From the NCBI GenBank assembly GCA_911728435.2, contig OU452199.1, forward strand, positions 18,610,860-18,674,859: a stretch of 64,000 bases of DNA, read 5' to 3'. The DNA is from Apoderus coryli (lineage: Eukaryota > Arthropoda > Insecta > Coleoptera > Attelabidae). This document shows positions 33,813-44,960 of the stretch, piece after piece. How positions within the stretch are numbered: position 1 is the first letter of the stretch; every line of letters begins with the position of its first letter. A program made the position numbers and the translations under genes. Below the pieces are notes generated by a model. That model was not told the DNA's origin. It made no database searches and worked only from the letters and a program-made list of their open reading frames with translations.

Positions 33813-34176
33813 TTATCGTATATATATAAATCATTTTGTTGAGTAGACGCCTTTTATTCAAATAATAACATTCACTCCTCGATAGATGGATTACTTCAGA
33901 AAATTTAAAATATATTGAAATATTTATGAATATTAAATATGGAATAATATTTTTATTACTTAGGTATTTATAGATAAATTGGCATTGCTCTAGATGTAGA
34001 ACATATGATGCTATATAAATTAGTTGCCCTATGTATCAAATTTGTATGCGATAACCTGTCAAAATTAAACAATATTCTTATTACTTTGTTTTGTAAGACC
34101 TCAAATCTGTAGTATGTGACAAAAATATAAGTTGTAAATACTCATTTTACTTCTTTCTGTCAGATAATTTTGGCAC

Positions 34177-34221
34177 CTATATTTAGCACCAATCGGACCC
34201 CTTGATTGGTGCTAAATATAG
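34177..34221. repeat. Perfect 18-bp stem hairpin
   Basis: CTATATTTAGCACCAATC at 34177-34194 and its exact complement at 34204-34221, loop of nine bases. No terminator context is expected in this genome. It may be a tiny foldback relic. Confidence 0.85.
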
Positions 34222-34429
34222 TTGCCCTTACTTATAATATAACTTAATAAAACAAAAAAATAGATACAAAAATAATAAAAATGCCAAAACTTAATTAGAA
34301 ACAAACTTTTCGGGCTTTTTGTAAAGCAAAATCTAATAGGTAGGTATTAAAAAAAATCGACTCCGTGACTGTTTTTCTATAAAAATTAAGGTTACCTGGC
34401 TTAATTTTTCCTGTGACATTGACATCGAA

Positions 34430-34610
34430 TCTATAGACAAGAAGCTCCACTAGACGCTGAAAACGGCATCGCTACTATATTATACTATATCTATATATAC
34501 TATAAGAAACTATACTATAACTATAAGCGCGGCGAATTGCTTTGAACCCACGTACATCAGACGTACCGACCCGATGAGAAGTAACTGTCTATTATTTTAA
34601 CTGTGACATT
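34430..34610 (+). repeat. Dispersed repeat W, copy 1
   Basis: Inverted, diverged relative of 44635-44840. Shared words are AAAACGGCATCG, ATACTATATCTATATATACT, CGGCGAATTGCTTTGAA and GAAGTAACTGT. Because the second copy lies beside a LINE fragment, W may be a LINE flank or an independent small element. Confidence 0.7.
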
Positions 34611-34656
34611 GATGACCTGAAATAATATTTAACAAGCTTTACTTTAGTAGAGTAGA

Positions 34657-34703
34657 ACGTTGGCAAGTTGACCTTACCCGTCACAAGCGCAACTTGCCAA
34701 CGT
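34657..34703. repeat. Perfect 14-bp stem hairpin
   Basis: ACGTTGGCAAGTTG at 34657-34670 pairs with 34690-34703, loop 19 bases. It lies within an 84-codon minus-strand open frame (34592-34846) that I do not recognise and do not call as a gene. Confidence 0.8.
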
Positions 34704-35469
34704 AAAGACATTTGGATTGAAATTTGGATCATCCGAAAATAAGTAGAATTTAATTTGTTTTGGTATATTTCAAATAGCGAGCCAAAATGATTTTTGGCTT
34801 GAAATGTAAAGCTTTCTACCTCTTGGACAAAATCGACTACATCCAAATCATTGGGATATTTAAAGCATAATTATTTAATATTATATTCTGCACAACGATG
34901 TCCCATCTGAAAATTCTAAATCTGACGAAATTTCATTCAAATTAAAATCAAAACATATCGAGTCGGTTATTTGTTGTGTGTTACAATACGTGTTACTGAA
35001 ATCAAAGCAAACAACATCATTAATAGTAGCACATTCTATTAAAACGGCACACCAAAAATATCACACCATTTTACCAATACAGCTGAAAGTGACGGGCGTT
35101 CGCGTAAGGAGGTTTAACATTAAAGTCAACATTGAATAAACTGCTATGTTAGCTGCCGGTTTTTTAGGTGCTCATAAGTGATAATAAAGAAATATAGAAA
35201 TAGAGACATAAACTATTTAAAGTATATCTAGAATTTTAATGATTTTTATTTTAAATCCGCTCTTCAAGTTCAGTATACTTGGTCAATGGCGTGCTACGAG
35301 GATGGTTTTATAAGTCCGTGACTTTTTGAATTTCTCCGGCAGTAAATTTAATGGCTATGCTGCAACTGCAATCTAGCGGTAGACCACTGTAAAATTTTGA
35401 GCAAGCTGCGTAATTTGGTTTATATTTGACATCCATTGAAACCAGCTAACCTCGTAAATTTCAACAAAA

Positions 35470-36160
35470 ATGGAAAAAAGTGAAGCATGAATTTTTGCGC
35501 AAAAAGACAATACCGAAACCAAAAAGAGACTATAAATAATACTATTGGGACTGCACCATCAAATTCAATTGTTAAAACGTAGTTTACTGAGTTCCGTTGT
35601 TGCTGCACCAGTATACGTGATACTGAATGTTCATGTCGCCCAAAAGAAGTCGTTACGCCAGAAATCGTCGATGAAATCCATGGAATGATATTCAATCAAA
35701 TCAATCAAAGATTGAAAGTCCGTGAGTTGGCTGACTGGTGCATCACATTGTGCATGAATCTGAAACAGTTATCCGCGCGATGGGTGTTTCGATTCTTCAC
35801 GTTGACCATATACACAGCAGTCTCACCACTTCAAAGGAGTGTTTGGAAATGCTCGGATCAATCCAAATGAGCCTTTGCGCCGTTTCACACCACCATCCAA
35901 CCGGTGGGTTTCTACGGGTGAACGTGCACCGAAGAAGGCTAAGATGGCTCTGTAAGCCAACAGTTTTCTGGGATTCGCGCGGTGTCATCTATATCGAATA
36001 CCTTAAAAAGGGTGAAATGGGCATATTATGCATATGGGTGTAGTCACCGTAGTAAAAATTCATCCGCTATGTTCTGCAGATTTCTACCCTCCGACTATTT
36101 CCTGACTAGAAGAAGTGGTAGGAGATTCGGTTCGAACGAATTTTGAGGTTTCTAGGGAAA
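35470..36160 (+). pseudogene. mariner transposase, internally deleted
   Basis: Fragments in order: MEKSEA at 35470, FTEFRCCCTSIRDTECS, RPKEVVTPEIVDEIHGMI, LSARWVFRF, DHIHSSLTTSKECLEML, WVSTGERAPKKAKMAL, FWDSRGVIYIEYLKKG, then SDYFLTRRS and RRFGSNEF. These are standard mariner signatures. The region with the first catalytic Asp (VDETW) and that with the second (HQDNA) are deleted. Only the third (PSDYFL) survives. Several stops and frameshifts are present. Confidence 0.85.
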
Positions 36161-36168
36161 CAAAAGTA

Positions 36169-36278
36169 CAGCTACACTAAAATGGAACATCACAAAACAA
36201 AGGGAGCATTAGTTCTAAATTAATACATTCTCAAGTAGTGCTCCATTTATTTTGTGATAATCCATTTTAGTGTATCTG
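36169..36278. mobile_element. 110-bp MITE inside the mariner relic
   Basis: Termini CAGCTACACTAAAATGGA at 36169-36186 and the complement with one mismatch at 36261-36278. The body is also partly inverted (CACAAAACAAAGGGAGCA and TGCTCCATTTATTTTGTG). TA precedes it and TT follows, so the target duplication is only approximate. The end resembles Tc1-like termini. Confidence 0.7.
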
Positions 36279-36284
36279 TTCTTT

Positions 36285-36545
36285 TATAAATGTCCCATAT
36301 ACATAACAATTTTGTTTTTTAAATTTTAAATGTTGACAACCTAGTTGAGTAAGTTAATTAATTTATTGTAAGTTGTGAGAGTTTCGTTATCTGTTTTTCT
36401 TGAACTTTGTAGTTTTGTGTGGCCGAAGAGGAGGGCCTTGGAGCTGTCGTAACATGTACATTGACTTTTAAATAAATATTTGTGGAGGTGACGGTTTTCT
36501 TTTATTGTCTTTGCACTCCACAATTATAGATGGATTACTTCTTTG
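36285..36545 (+). repeat. Ribozyme-family fragment with degenerate hammerhead
   Basis: Ends in the same tail as the palindromic elements: TGTGGAGGTGACGGTTTTCT, then CACTCCAC and AGATGGATTACTTC. About 36415-36465 contains GGCCGAAGAGGAGGGCC, then GTCGTAACATGTAC where a core would have CUGAUGA, a stem II and CGAAACAUGUAC. If homologous, both core boxes are mutated. Confidence 0.5.
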
Positions 36546-36609
36546 ATTTAAAAATAAAATGATTTTATGAAAATAAAAGTCACGGACTTATCAAACCACC
36601 CTCATATTT

Positions 36610-38298
36610 TCACACCTGTACAGTTTTGCCAAAATATTGTAAGTCTGTACGATATAATTATTATATATATTATAATATAATACCTTTATCGCTGCAAACA
36701 AATCCTAAACAAGAAATTCGCATGAATCTAGCCTTTATTATTCATTACACGAAAATAAAAAGAAACTTATTAAATTATTTTTCAACTATCAGGTACGGAT
36801 CTTTGTATGTCTAACTTATACTCTAGCTGATAATATTAAAAAAGGATGCATAACGTGAATGATTAAGTTTTATTGATATGAGGGCTATAGCTTTATTGGT
36901 GTTTCTGTCAAATTAAATAATTTCAACCAAATATAATATATTAGGCACATCACAATGCTATACTTTAAATCAATTCAATAATAAAAATACTATTTCAAAA
37001 ATTGTTTTTAATTAAAAGCCTTTAAATCATACAACCTAAAAATAACGTACTCAGTGTTAGTATAATAATAAAATAAATAGGTATTCTCGTATATAAAACA
37101 AATATTTAAAATCGTCCCTGCATAGATTCAAATTACATAGTTGATATTTAATTAAAATAGATCACATTCGTATATACCGAAAATAAGCATAAAAATATAT
37201 AGAAAATGAATGACTAATAAATATTATATTTATAACAGATACATTTGATTTTTGTATCGATTAATAGTATTTCCTATTATTTCTGCAAATACCATTAAAA
37301 TATTGGTTATTCAAAATATTTTTCCTATTTTATACCTACATTCTTTAAATGTAAAAATAAAAATACATTCTTTGTTCTTTTACAGGTTATATAAATTATG
37401 AACAGTATAATTCAAGAATTGTTGGTGTTACTTACCTTCAGTATTAATACGTGTTTCTTTTTAAATTGAGTTTTTTTCTTATTGATTCGCTTTTGTTTCT
37501 TTTTATATTGTCATGTGGTTCAGATACATTGAAAGTTTATTAGATTTGTTCACACTGATAATTTTATTAGTCATCGTTTATCATTTATTTTATTTAATTC
37601 ACTTTATTCTACAATACCATAGTTACTCGATTTAAATGTAAACATTACTTTTGATACCTATATTGTGAAAACAATTGTTTAGTGTAAACATGATACGATA
37701 ATATCGTTGCAAAGATTTTTTGGTGTAGAAATATCATTCATTTAGTGTTATTTTCAATTCCAAATTATTTTTCTAATATGAAATATTTTTTAGATGTCGC
37801 GGATGTATCGGTAGGGTTTGCTTCTTGATCCGATAAGAAAGTAACTTCATGAAAATCTGTATTTATCAACATATACAATAAAATGGAACGCTAAAAATGC
37901 CTTTGTCAATTAAAAGCTTTTAAGAAAATTATTTTTCGAATTAACAGTTTCTTGGTTAATTAAACAATAAAGAGAATAATATTTATTAAAGAATATGCTA
38001 ATTCTAATTTAAACTTTTTAATGTAGATAAACATTTAAAAACTTTCTCGCGTTTATTACAATTTATATAACATAATAATAAGTATTATGTTTCACCACAC
38101 AGTAGCTTCTTTGGATCTCTAGTAATAAATAACTAAACTACTTTTACATTTTTTTTTATTTACCTAAGCTAACGATACTATAAAAAACCTTTTTTGCGGA
38201 TTTAAAACAGGAAATGAGACATGACATCAGCACACAATCGTGAATACACTGTATTTTTCACCATTATCATAATAAATAGCTAGCTATCTACTATATTA
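36610..38298. other. AT-rich non-coding stretch
   Basis: No gene, transposon end or structured repeat seen. Confidence 0.6.
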
Positions 38299-38300
38299 TA

Positions 38301-40387
38301 CAGGGTGGTCCAACGAAAAGTTTGCACCTAGCTTTTCTCTTTTTTTTGTAGTCGAATGCGAAAATGCTCGGACACGTCGATTTTGCTTTTGAGGGGGACA
38401 CATTTTAAACATATTTTTCGATCTGCGCCTTTAACCCCCTAGCGGGGGTGAGTAACAACCCTAAAATTTTAAATGGAAAGAGGGGTCTAATGACATATCA
38501 TTTGAAAGGACACAAAATTGTCTTTCTAATGATACCCTATTTGTCGAATTTTACTAAAACAGTTAATACGAAAACGACTTTAAAGACATTAAGCCGATAA
38601 TTTTGGTATTAATGAGAAATACAAATAAGTTTTAATTATTACGACTGAAAACAACTACAATCATTTCTAAATTATTTACTTTGAAGAAAAACGGGATTTC
38701 AAAAACACTATCTTATTTATCAGAACTAAATTCCTCACTAATCGTTTGCGTTTTTTGTTGAAATAAAAACTGCAGATACGTGTAGGAAAAGAATTTACAC
38801 CGTTTATTTTAGTCTTTTCATTGATTCAGTTTGGTTGCTTCTCAAGTTATTTTACTTTTACCGTACAAAATGATTTATTCCATTCTAGAACGAGTTGAAA
38901 TTGTTAAACTTTATTTTCAAAATAATAGTAGTGCTAGACTTACGGCTCGCTTATTTAATGAGAGACATCCCGATAAAAATGTGAATGATGTGTACGTTGG
39001 CAAGTTAGTTAAAAAGTTTGTAGATACCGGATCTGTCTGTAATGTAAAACACCAGCCGCAGAAACCGATCAGAAATGAAGCTGTGGAAGTCGCTGTTTTA
39101 GGGCATGTTGAAATGGATCATAGTCAAAGTACCCGTCAACTAGCTGAAGCCTCAGGTGTCTCCCGTTCGTCCATAATACGAATTTTAAAAGCGTACAAAT
39201 TTCATCCGTACAAAATCAAATTAGTACAGGAACTAAATGAGGATGATCCTGATAGAAGGCTGCAATTTTGTGAAGCAATGAGCCAGCGTTTAATTGAAGA
39301 TCCGCAATTATTATTTAACATTTGTTTTTCCGACGAATGCACATTTTATTTGAATGGAGCTGTAAATAGGCACAATTGCCGTTACTGGGATGACAGTAAC
39401 CCACATTTATTCCGTGAGGTTCATACCCAGTATCCTCAAAAAATAAACGTCTGGTGTGGCATATTAGGAAATCATATTATAGGACCACTTTTTATTCCTG
39501 GAAATTTAACTGGTGAAGTGTACCTAAACATGCTTGAAGACACAATTGATCCTTTAATAACACAAATAATAGAAGATGACCAAAATCATACTGCTGATCG
39601 GCTTTATTTCCAGCAAGATGGAGCACCTCCGCACTATGTGGCTCCTGTAAGACAGTTCTTAGATGACCGGTTCCCTGGACGGTGGATTGGAAGGAGGGGC
39701 CCAATTGAATGGCCTGCCAGGTCACCGGATTTATCGCCTTTAGACTTTTTTCTTTGGGGGCACTTAAAAAATAAATGTTTTGCCACGAAGCCCGAGTCCA
39801 TAGAAGATCTTCGCCAACGCATTACAGAAGAGTGCAGAAACATAACACCTGATATGCTACAAAATGTTAGAAATAGATTTGAACAAAATCTGTATTATTG
39901 TATGGAATCAAATGGGTCACATTTTCAACATTTGTTAATGTAACGTTTTAATAAATCAATTTAACAGCTTGTTTACTTTTTTTACAAAGCAATGTTAAAA
40001 CTAACAAACATTGGAATGTACTAACGATTGCAGGTGTTTTCACTCGCAATAATTAAAACTTATTTGTATTTCTCATTAATACCAAAATTATCGGCTTAAT
40101 GTCTTTAAAGTCGTTTTCGTATTAACTGTTTTAGTAAAATTCGACAAATAGGGTATCATTAGAAAGACAATTTTGTGTCCTTTCAAATGATATGTCATTA
40201 GACCCCTCTTTCCATTTAAAATTTTAGGGTTGTTACTCACCCCCGCTAGGGGGTTAAAGGCGCAGATCGAAAAATATGTTTAAAATGTGTCCCCCTCAAA
40301 AGCAAAATCGACGTGTCCGAGCATTTTCGCATTCGACTACAAAAAAAAGAGAAAAGCTAGGTGCAAACTTTTCGTTGGACCACCCTG
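38301..40387 (+). mobile_element. Complete DD41D Tc1/mariner transposon with ~360-bp inverted ends
   Basis: Starts CAGGGTGGTCCAACGAAAAG and ends with the exact complement, flanked by TA (38299-38300 and 40388-40389). The inverted ends are nearly identical for about 340 bases and recognisable for about 362 (38301-38662 and 40026-40387). The 2087-bp element encodes one intact transposase between them. Arm near-identity and an open frame argue for a young, possibly active copy. Confidence 0.95.
38870..39943 (+). CDS. DD41D Tc1/mariner transposase
   Basis: 357 aa from the Met of MIYSILERVEIVKLYF. An in-frame Met 13 codons upstream (38831) is possible, but the family usually starts with this helix. 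N-terminal paired helix-turn-helix DNA-binding region at about residues 1-110 (QLAEASGVSRSSIIRIL is the second helix-turn-helix), then a DDE catalytic domain. Catalytic Asp: D155 (CFSDECTFYLNG), D250 (YFQQDGAPPHY) and D292 (SPLDFFLWGHLK), with 41 residues between the last two, which defines the DD41D group (rosa-like). The C-terminus ends SNGSHFQHLLM, the usual tail. No stop or frameshift. Confidence 0.93.
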   Translation: MIYSILERVEIVKLYFQNNSSARLTARLFNERHPDKNVNDVYVGKLVKKFVDTGSVCNVKHQPQKPIRNEAVEVAVLGHVEMDHSQSTRQLAEASGVSRSSIIRILKAYKFHPYKIKLVQELNEDDPDRRLQFCEAMSQRLIEDPQLLFNICFSDECTFYLNGAVNRHNCRYWDDSNPHLFREVHTQYPQKINVWCGILGNHIIGPLFIPGNLTGEVYLNMLEDTIDPLITQIIEDDQNHTADRLYFQQDGAPPHYVAPVRQFLDDRFPGRWIGRRGPIEWPARSPDLSPLDFFLWGHLKNKCFATKPESIEDLRQRITEECRNITPDMLQNVRNRFEQNLYYCMESNGSHFQHLLM

Positions 40388-40389
40388 TA

Positions 40390-41145
40390 TATAACTTTGC
40401 GTTTACTGAAATTTCTTCCGATTTAAATAATTATTTTGTAAACAATTCTAAATTATTGTGGTCTATTAAAGGTATAAAAGAATTAAATTAAGCATATATT
40501 GGGTGATCACAAAGAGAATTTCATAAAGAACAGCTTTTGATTCTTAGTGTAGTGAGGACATTTAGTGGATACATCTAGACCAGCATAAAAAAGCTGTCAG
40601 AGCTGCCACTATATGACAAATAAAGAACGCAACGAGCTGATCCGTATTAAAAATGAGTTTTCGGCACAATTCTCAAATGACTGAGGTGATCTTAATACTG
40701 CGTATTTACCACGCGCATTGTAGCAAGAGAGTTTCTGAACGATAATTGAAGACTTTGGTACAAGAAACAGAACAGAAAGTCCACTTTTTAAGTTTCGGAG
40801 AAAAGTAAATTAAAGTGTTTATTTTCTGAATGACAAATCAGAATAAGTTCAAATTAATACTGATGTTTATGGATTTGATATTTTTTAAGACATAAAATGT
40901 TATAATTTCAATAGCAATTTTTCAAAAAATTTAATATAAGAATGTGGACTGTTTCTTTTCCCAAGATCTTAATAATAGACAATATTATTTTTTAGACTAT
41001 TTTATTCAGAAAAATACTATAATATAATACACAACAAGACTTTTAAAAAACTCCAAAACATACATTTGGCGTTAAATAAATGAAGTTTCAGAAGCAATTC
41101 ATTTTGGTGGGTTTCTAAATTTTCATCTTATGGCTTTTTCAAAAC
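40390..41145. other. Non-coding stretch
   Basis: Around 40610-40700 the plus strand has MTNKERNELIRIKNEFSA, a short fragment that looks coding but that I cannot assign. Otherwise nothing is supported. Confidence 0.4.
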
Positions 41146-41149
41146 CAAT

Positions 41150-42180
41150 CATGAATACCAAAAATCTATTGCTGGAACGTACTTGTTTGGCAAAAGTTTC
41201 ACATGGATGGCCTTTTTCTCATTTAGAGGTGTAGGGATAACTGAATAATTTCTTTGCAGAGTTCAATCCCTACGTGAAAAAATCGGGATACCAGTTGTAA
41301 TACTGTATTCAAAATAAGGATATTCACGTTTGTACCGGAAAAGTCTGTAGCTAGAAATCGCAAATTTGTTTTTCTCTTTGCGCGTACAGGTTGCTTTAAA
41401 ATAAGGTTTGGAGTGCCTTGAGAAATCCATAATCATATCTTGTATTACATTTTCAGCAACCCTAAACTTATTTGACGTTTTTCGAACTAATGTCTTCCAC
41501 TCATCTGGTAGGTGAATCTTTCTTTGCGTCTTTTATCTTCTCAATTAACACGAATGACCGGTTACAGGTAGGAAACTATGCCCTGGCTCAGGATATTGAT
41601 GAAATAGTTTCGATGTTCTTCTTTTTTAACTTTGTAAATGTATACAAATATTTGCCCAAAGTCTGATTTTTATTTTGGTCAAATGCTTTACAGTCTCTGG
41701 CAAAAAGTTCCTAACAAAGTTGAAATGTCACTACCAAAGTTGTATATATCCAACATACATCCCCGCCACAGTATGTGAGGTAATGGTAAGTTTTGTTGAA
41801 GGCCAAAACTTAGTATCTCTATTTTGATGGATCATATTTTGCAACGATTGTTTTTTCTTTGAAAGAACTGTAAAATTTGTCAGACTTCAGCACTCTAGTT
41901 TCCTCCTTTTTTACAATCTTTTTTTTCTATTTCTTATGAAAAGCTTCCCTAATTCGTTTGGACCAGGTTTATCATGGCCACTTGGAAGGAACTTACACCC
42001 AGATGACTGACATGGCTCCTCTTCCGATTCTGACGAGGTCGACATTTTAAATTTCGGAGGAAAACCAACGTGCTCCAACCGTAAACAATAGCAAACTGAA
42101 GCAGGCACCGTCATGTTGGTGCGTACAGGCGGCAAGACGGTTAAGTCGCCCCCCACTACAAATACATTAATTTGGTGCAT
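41150..42180 (-). pseudogene. Decayed coding region, family not recognised
   Basis: The minus strand has protein-like segments over about 1 kb, interrupted by stops: MSTSSESEEEPCQSSGC near 42045 and, further on, MDFSRHSKPYFKATCTR, KFAISSYRLFRYKREYPYFE and PTPLNEKKAIHVKLLPNKYV between about 41440 and 41160. Composition and length suggest an old transposon or host-gene copy. I cannot name it. Confidence 0.4.
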
Positions 42181-42835
42181 AAAACAGATAACTCCGGGAC
42201 TTAACTGATTCTTGCACGTAATAGTTGTTCAGGTAAATCCTGAAGTAATAAGAAAACACACTTATAGTGCTCGGAGTTTACTGATTCTTCTACCAAACAA
42301 CTACTAAATATTGCAAGCAAAGGACAAAAAGTGAATTTTGGCCAAAAGTGGAGTTCACTGGTTTTTCCACCAAAGTTTTCAAATATTAAAACATCAAGTT
42401 TTATTTCTAGGGCCTCCTACTTTTGTGCCAATTTAGATTTTTTGGGTGAGTTCTACAGCTTTGATTTATATTAGTTATGAATCAAAGCTTGCGTAATATA
42501 TAATAATATATATGGTGAATAAATATGTAGGTACCGTTTATATATTGACTAGATTTAAATTATACTGACAGAGGATTAGGTATACCTAATAAAAAATGTT
42601 AATTTAGTAAAGAAATATATAAGAATATTGGCCGCCGCTTATTTTTATAATGCTCTTAACGTTGAAGGAGAGATTAAAATTTTCATTGCAAATAAATATG
42701 AAAATAATCCTATTAATTAAAACTTAAAAGTAGCTGAATCGACATTGCAGTCTTATTTGAATATTGACATTGTTACAGAGAACAAGCGCAGTAGCCTAAA
42801 ATTAATCAAATAAAATGTAGAAAAGTTTTGATACA

Positions 42836-43360
42836 CAGGGTGTCTCCGGAAATGACGTACGTGTACAACGAAATCGCAATCTTTGGCCGGAAATATTAGG
42901 ATTTACAATATGTAAATACCTCCTGATTCAGGCTTGCAGGTATTTATAAAAAAATATCTTTTTGTCTCTAAATTCTTTGACAAACTAAAAATTTTTAGGA
43001 TAGTTTCCAAATAAAATTAACTATTCACGGAACAAAAGCTGGTATTGATTATACGAGGGTTACAACAAATATTGGTAGATAATTTATTGTGACTAGGCTT
43101 TTAAACACCCTGTAATTTTGTTTTATTCAATGAAAAACTGTAGTTTATTGGTGCAAATGCATGTACGTACCTATAATAAACAAAATATATTAAATATTTT
43201 TCGATTTATTTACAAAAACGTAAAAAATATTCACTTTTAAAGCCCTCTAGAGCCCAAACCAAGCAATTTTTGCATATAGATAAGTTGAGCTAAATCATCA
43301 TATATTTTCTGCCATGAAATTTGTGCTATTGGGTTGTACACGTCATTCCCGGATACCCTG
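42836..43360. mobile_element. 525-bp MITE-like element
   Basis: Ends are CAGGGTGTCTCCGGAAATGA (left) and TCATTCCCGGATACCCTG (right), about 32 bp of imperfect inverted repeat including GTGTACAAC / GTTGTACAC. TA follows the right end, and the left flank is CA. No transposase remains. Confidence 0.7.
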
Positions 43361-43596
43361 TAGACGTAAGTCTTCAAATATTAGAAATCCTTCAAGTTAA
43401 ATTGGAAAGTTTTTTATGATGATGCAAATCATTTTGAAATAAATTATAGCTTTAGATAATGCAATTTTATTCTTAAATTTAAAGATTGTTGTTAAGTGTG
43501 TTGAGAACAATTAAAAACGCTACGCACGTTTTTTTTTTTATTATTTGGCTGGTGTAACCTTTTTTATAATGGTACAGTTCTATAATGAATAGCAAA

Positions 43597-43860
43597 TAAT
43601 AATAATAAAGACTTTAATTGGAAAATAAAATTAAAATAGGCGAAGTTGAGGCCCAAGCCCCCTTACTTAATCTTAAATACAAATAACATACACAACGAGC
43701 ACCAAAATAAAAAATGAAATGAAACAGCAAATCATATAAAGCCAAAGGAAATTAAAAGTACATTCGAGAGTTCAACATAAATCATCAAATGAGCCTTTTT
43801 GAGATAGAAATAGTATCTAAATCAATCAATGAAGGCTTTCTTATAGGAACATTTTATAAT
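43597..43860 (-). repeat. Probable LINE/SINE 3' end
   Basis: The minus strand ends AATTAAAGTCTTTATTATTA followed by a short trinucleotide tail, the kind of 3' end seen at 9546-9831. No coding sequence was seen, and the boundary on the other side is uncertain. Confidence 0.4.
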
Positions 43861-43960
43861 GAATGTATGAATGCAACGTCATTTTTGACATAAAACCTTA
43901 AATAAGTCAGAAACGGAAGACTTAGGTATAGGACATGCAACAAAACTGTAATAATATATA

Positions 43961-44129
43961 CGGTGTCCTATTTGAAATAAGCAAGTCGACCCCTACTTCC
44001 GGCTTAACCGGAAGTGTCAATAACTAATAACTATCTTACTTCTGCCCACGTCGACATAGTTACACTGTCAAAGTTTCAAAATGTGTAGTTTTCTATATAC
44101 AATCGATTTGTTTCCTCGTGGGACCCCTG
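43961..44129. mobile_element. Short MITE family X, copy 1
   Basis: About 169 bp from CGGTGTCCTATTTGAAATAA to GTGGGACCCCTG. It contains the palindromic ACTTCCGGCTTAACCGGAAG and GTCGACATAG. Related to 51261-51440, which shares TATTTGAAATAAG, the TTCCGGT..AACCGGAAGTG palindrome, CGTCGACC.. and TGTAGTTT. Confidence 0.7.
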
Positions 44130-44634
44130 TATTCATATCTAATATTAACCGAATGAGCATTACCCCATAAAAGTTATTCTCTCAGATAAATATTCGGGTT
44201 CTTTAGTGTTTATAATTTTATTAAATAGTACGACAGAATGCAAATTCCGCGATCTCTGCGAATAACGTCTATTAATCAAACACATTAATTTTGCATCATT
44301 TGCATTCTGTTTTCATTTGAACTCTTTACGCATGAACCATACACAACCTCAACATAGTTAAATTGGGATGGAACTAAGCTAAAACACAATAACTTTTTTG
44401 CTTCAAAATTAAGTATACCGTGGTTATTACAAATTGATTCTAAAATAATAATAATAATAATAACAATACTCTTGTACCTGGTGGTTAACACCCGTAAAGA
44501 GTAATAATCCAGTTGCGAAAACTGTGACGAAACAATACAAAATAATAATAATAATAATAAAAATAATAATAAGTTTGGAGTGTATGCATTACAGAGTGGT
44601 ACTGGGCGCAGCCTGCGAGGTAGTTAGTGGTAGA

Positions 44635-44840
44635 GACACAGTTTAATATACAGTTACTTCACTTCGTGTCGGAACGTTTTATTTCTCTGTCTTCAAAGCA
44701 ATTCGCCGCTACTATAGTTATAGGATAGTATCTTATAGTATATATAGATATAGTATAACATAGTATCGGTCCCGAATGTGGCTGGGATTGCGACGAGTCG
44801 ATGCCGTTTTTAGCGTCTGCTGACCCTTCTTATCTATAGT
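44635..44840 (-). repeat. Dispersed repeat W, copy 2
   Basis: Inverted relative of 34430-34610 (shared words listed there). It lies directly upstream of the LINE fragment and next to two (AAT)n microsatellites at about 44446-44463 and 44543-44572. Confidence 0.7.
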
Positions 44841-44960
44841 TATTATTCTGTGGTAGAGATCCGTATCTCCGCATGGTACTAGATCACGAGCGTACAGGGA
44901 TTGGAGCGTTTCTTGTTTGGGCGGCACAACGAGTGGCAAATGAGCTCTCCTTGATGACCG

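Larger units (their letters stand above)
33023..33866. mobile_element. 844-bp palindromic element with outward hammerhead-like cores
   Basis: Near-perfect palindrome centred at about 33444. The arms start ATTATTTGAATAAAAGGCGT and end with the complement. The loop is an A/T run between AATTACAAAAAA and its complement. Each arm has a hammerhead-like core and a 61-codon open frame that is the same in both arms, a result of the palindrome and probably not a protein gene. The right flank continues as AACATTCACTCCTCGATAGA and TGGATTACTTC, the family tail. A few differences between arms (for example GGCAGC against GTCAGC beside the cores) show the arms have begun to diverge. Confidence 0.8.
35297..36604 (+). 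mobile_element. mariner (DD34D, irritans-like) relic with later insertions
   Basis: Ends are GAGGATGGTTTTATAAGTCC at the left and the matching complement at the right (ending ACCACCCTCA), about 28 bp with three mismatches, flanked by TA at 35295-35296 and 36605-36606. The 1308-bp length is near the usual 1.3 kb, but only because deletions in the gene are offset by two insertions, a 110-bp MITE (36169-36278) and a ribozyme-family fragment (about 36285-36545). Confidence 0.85.
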
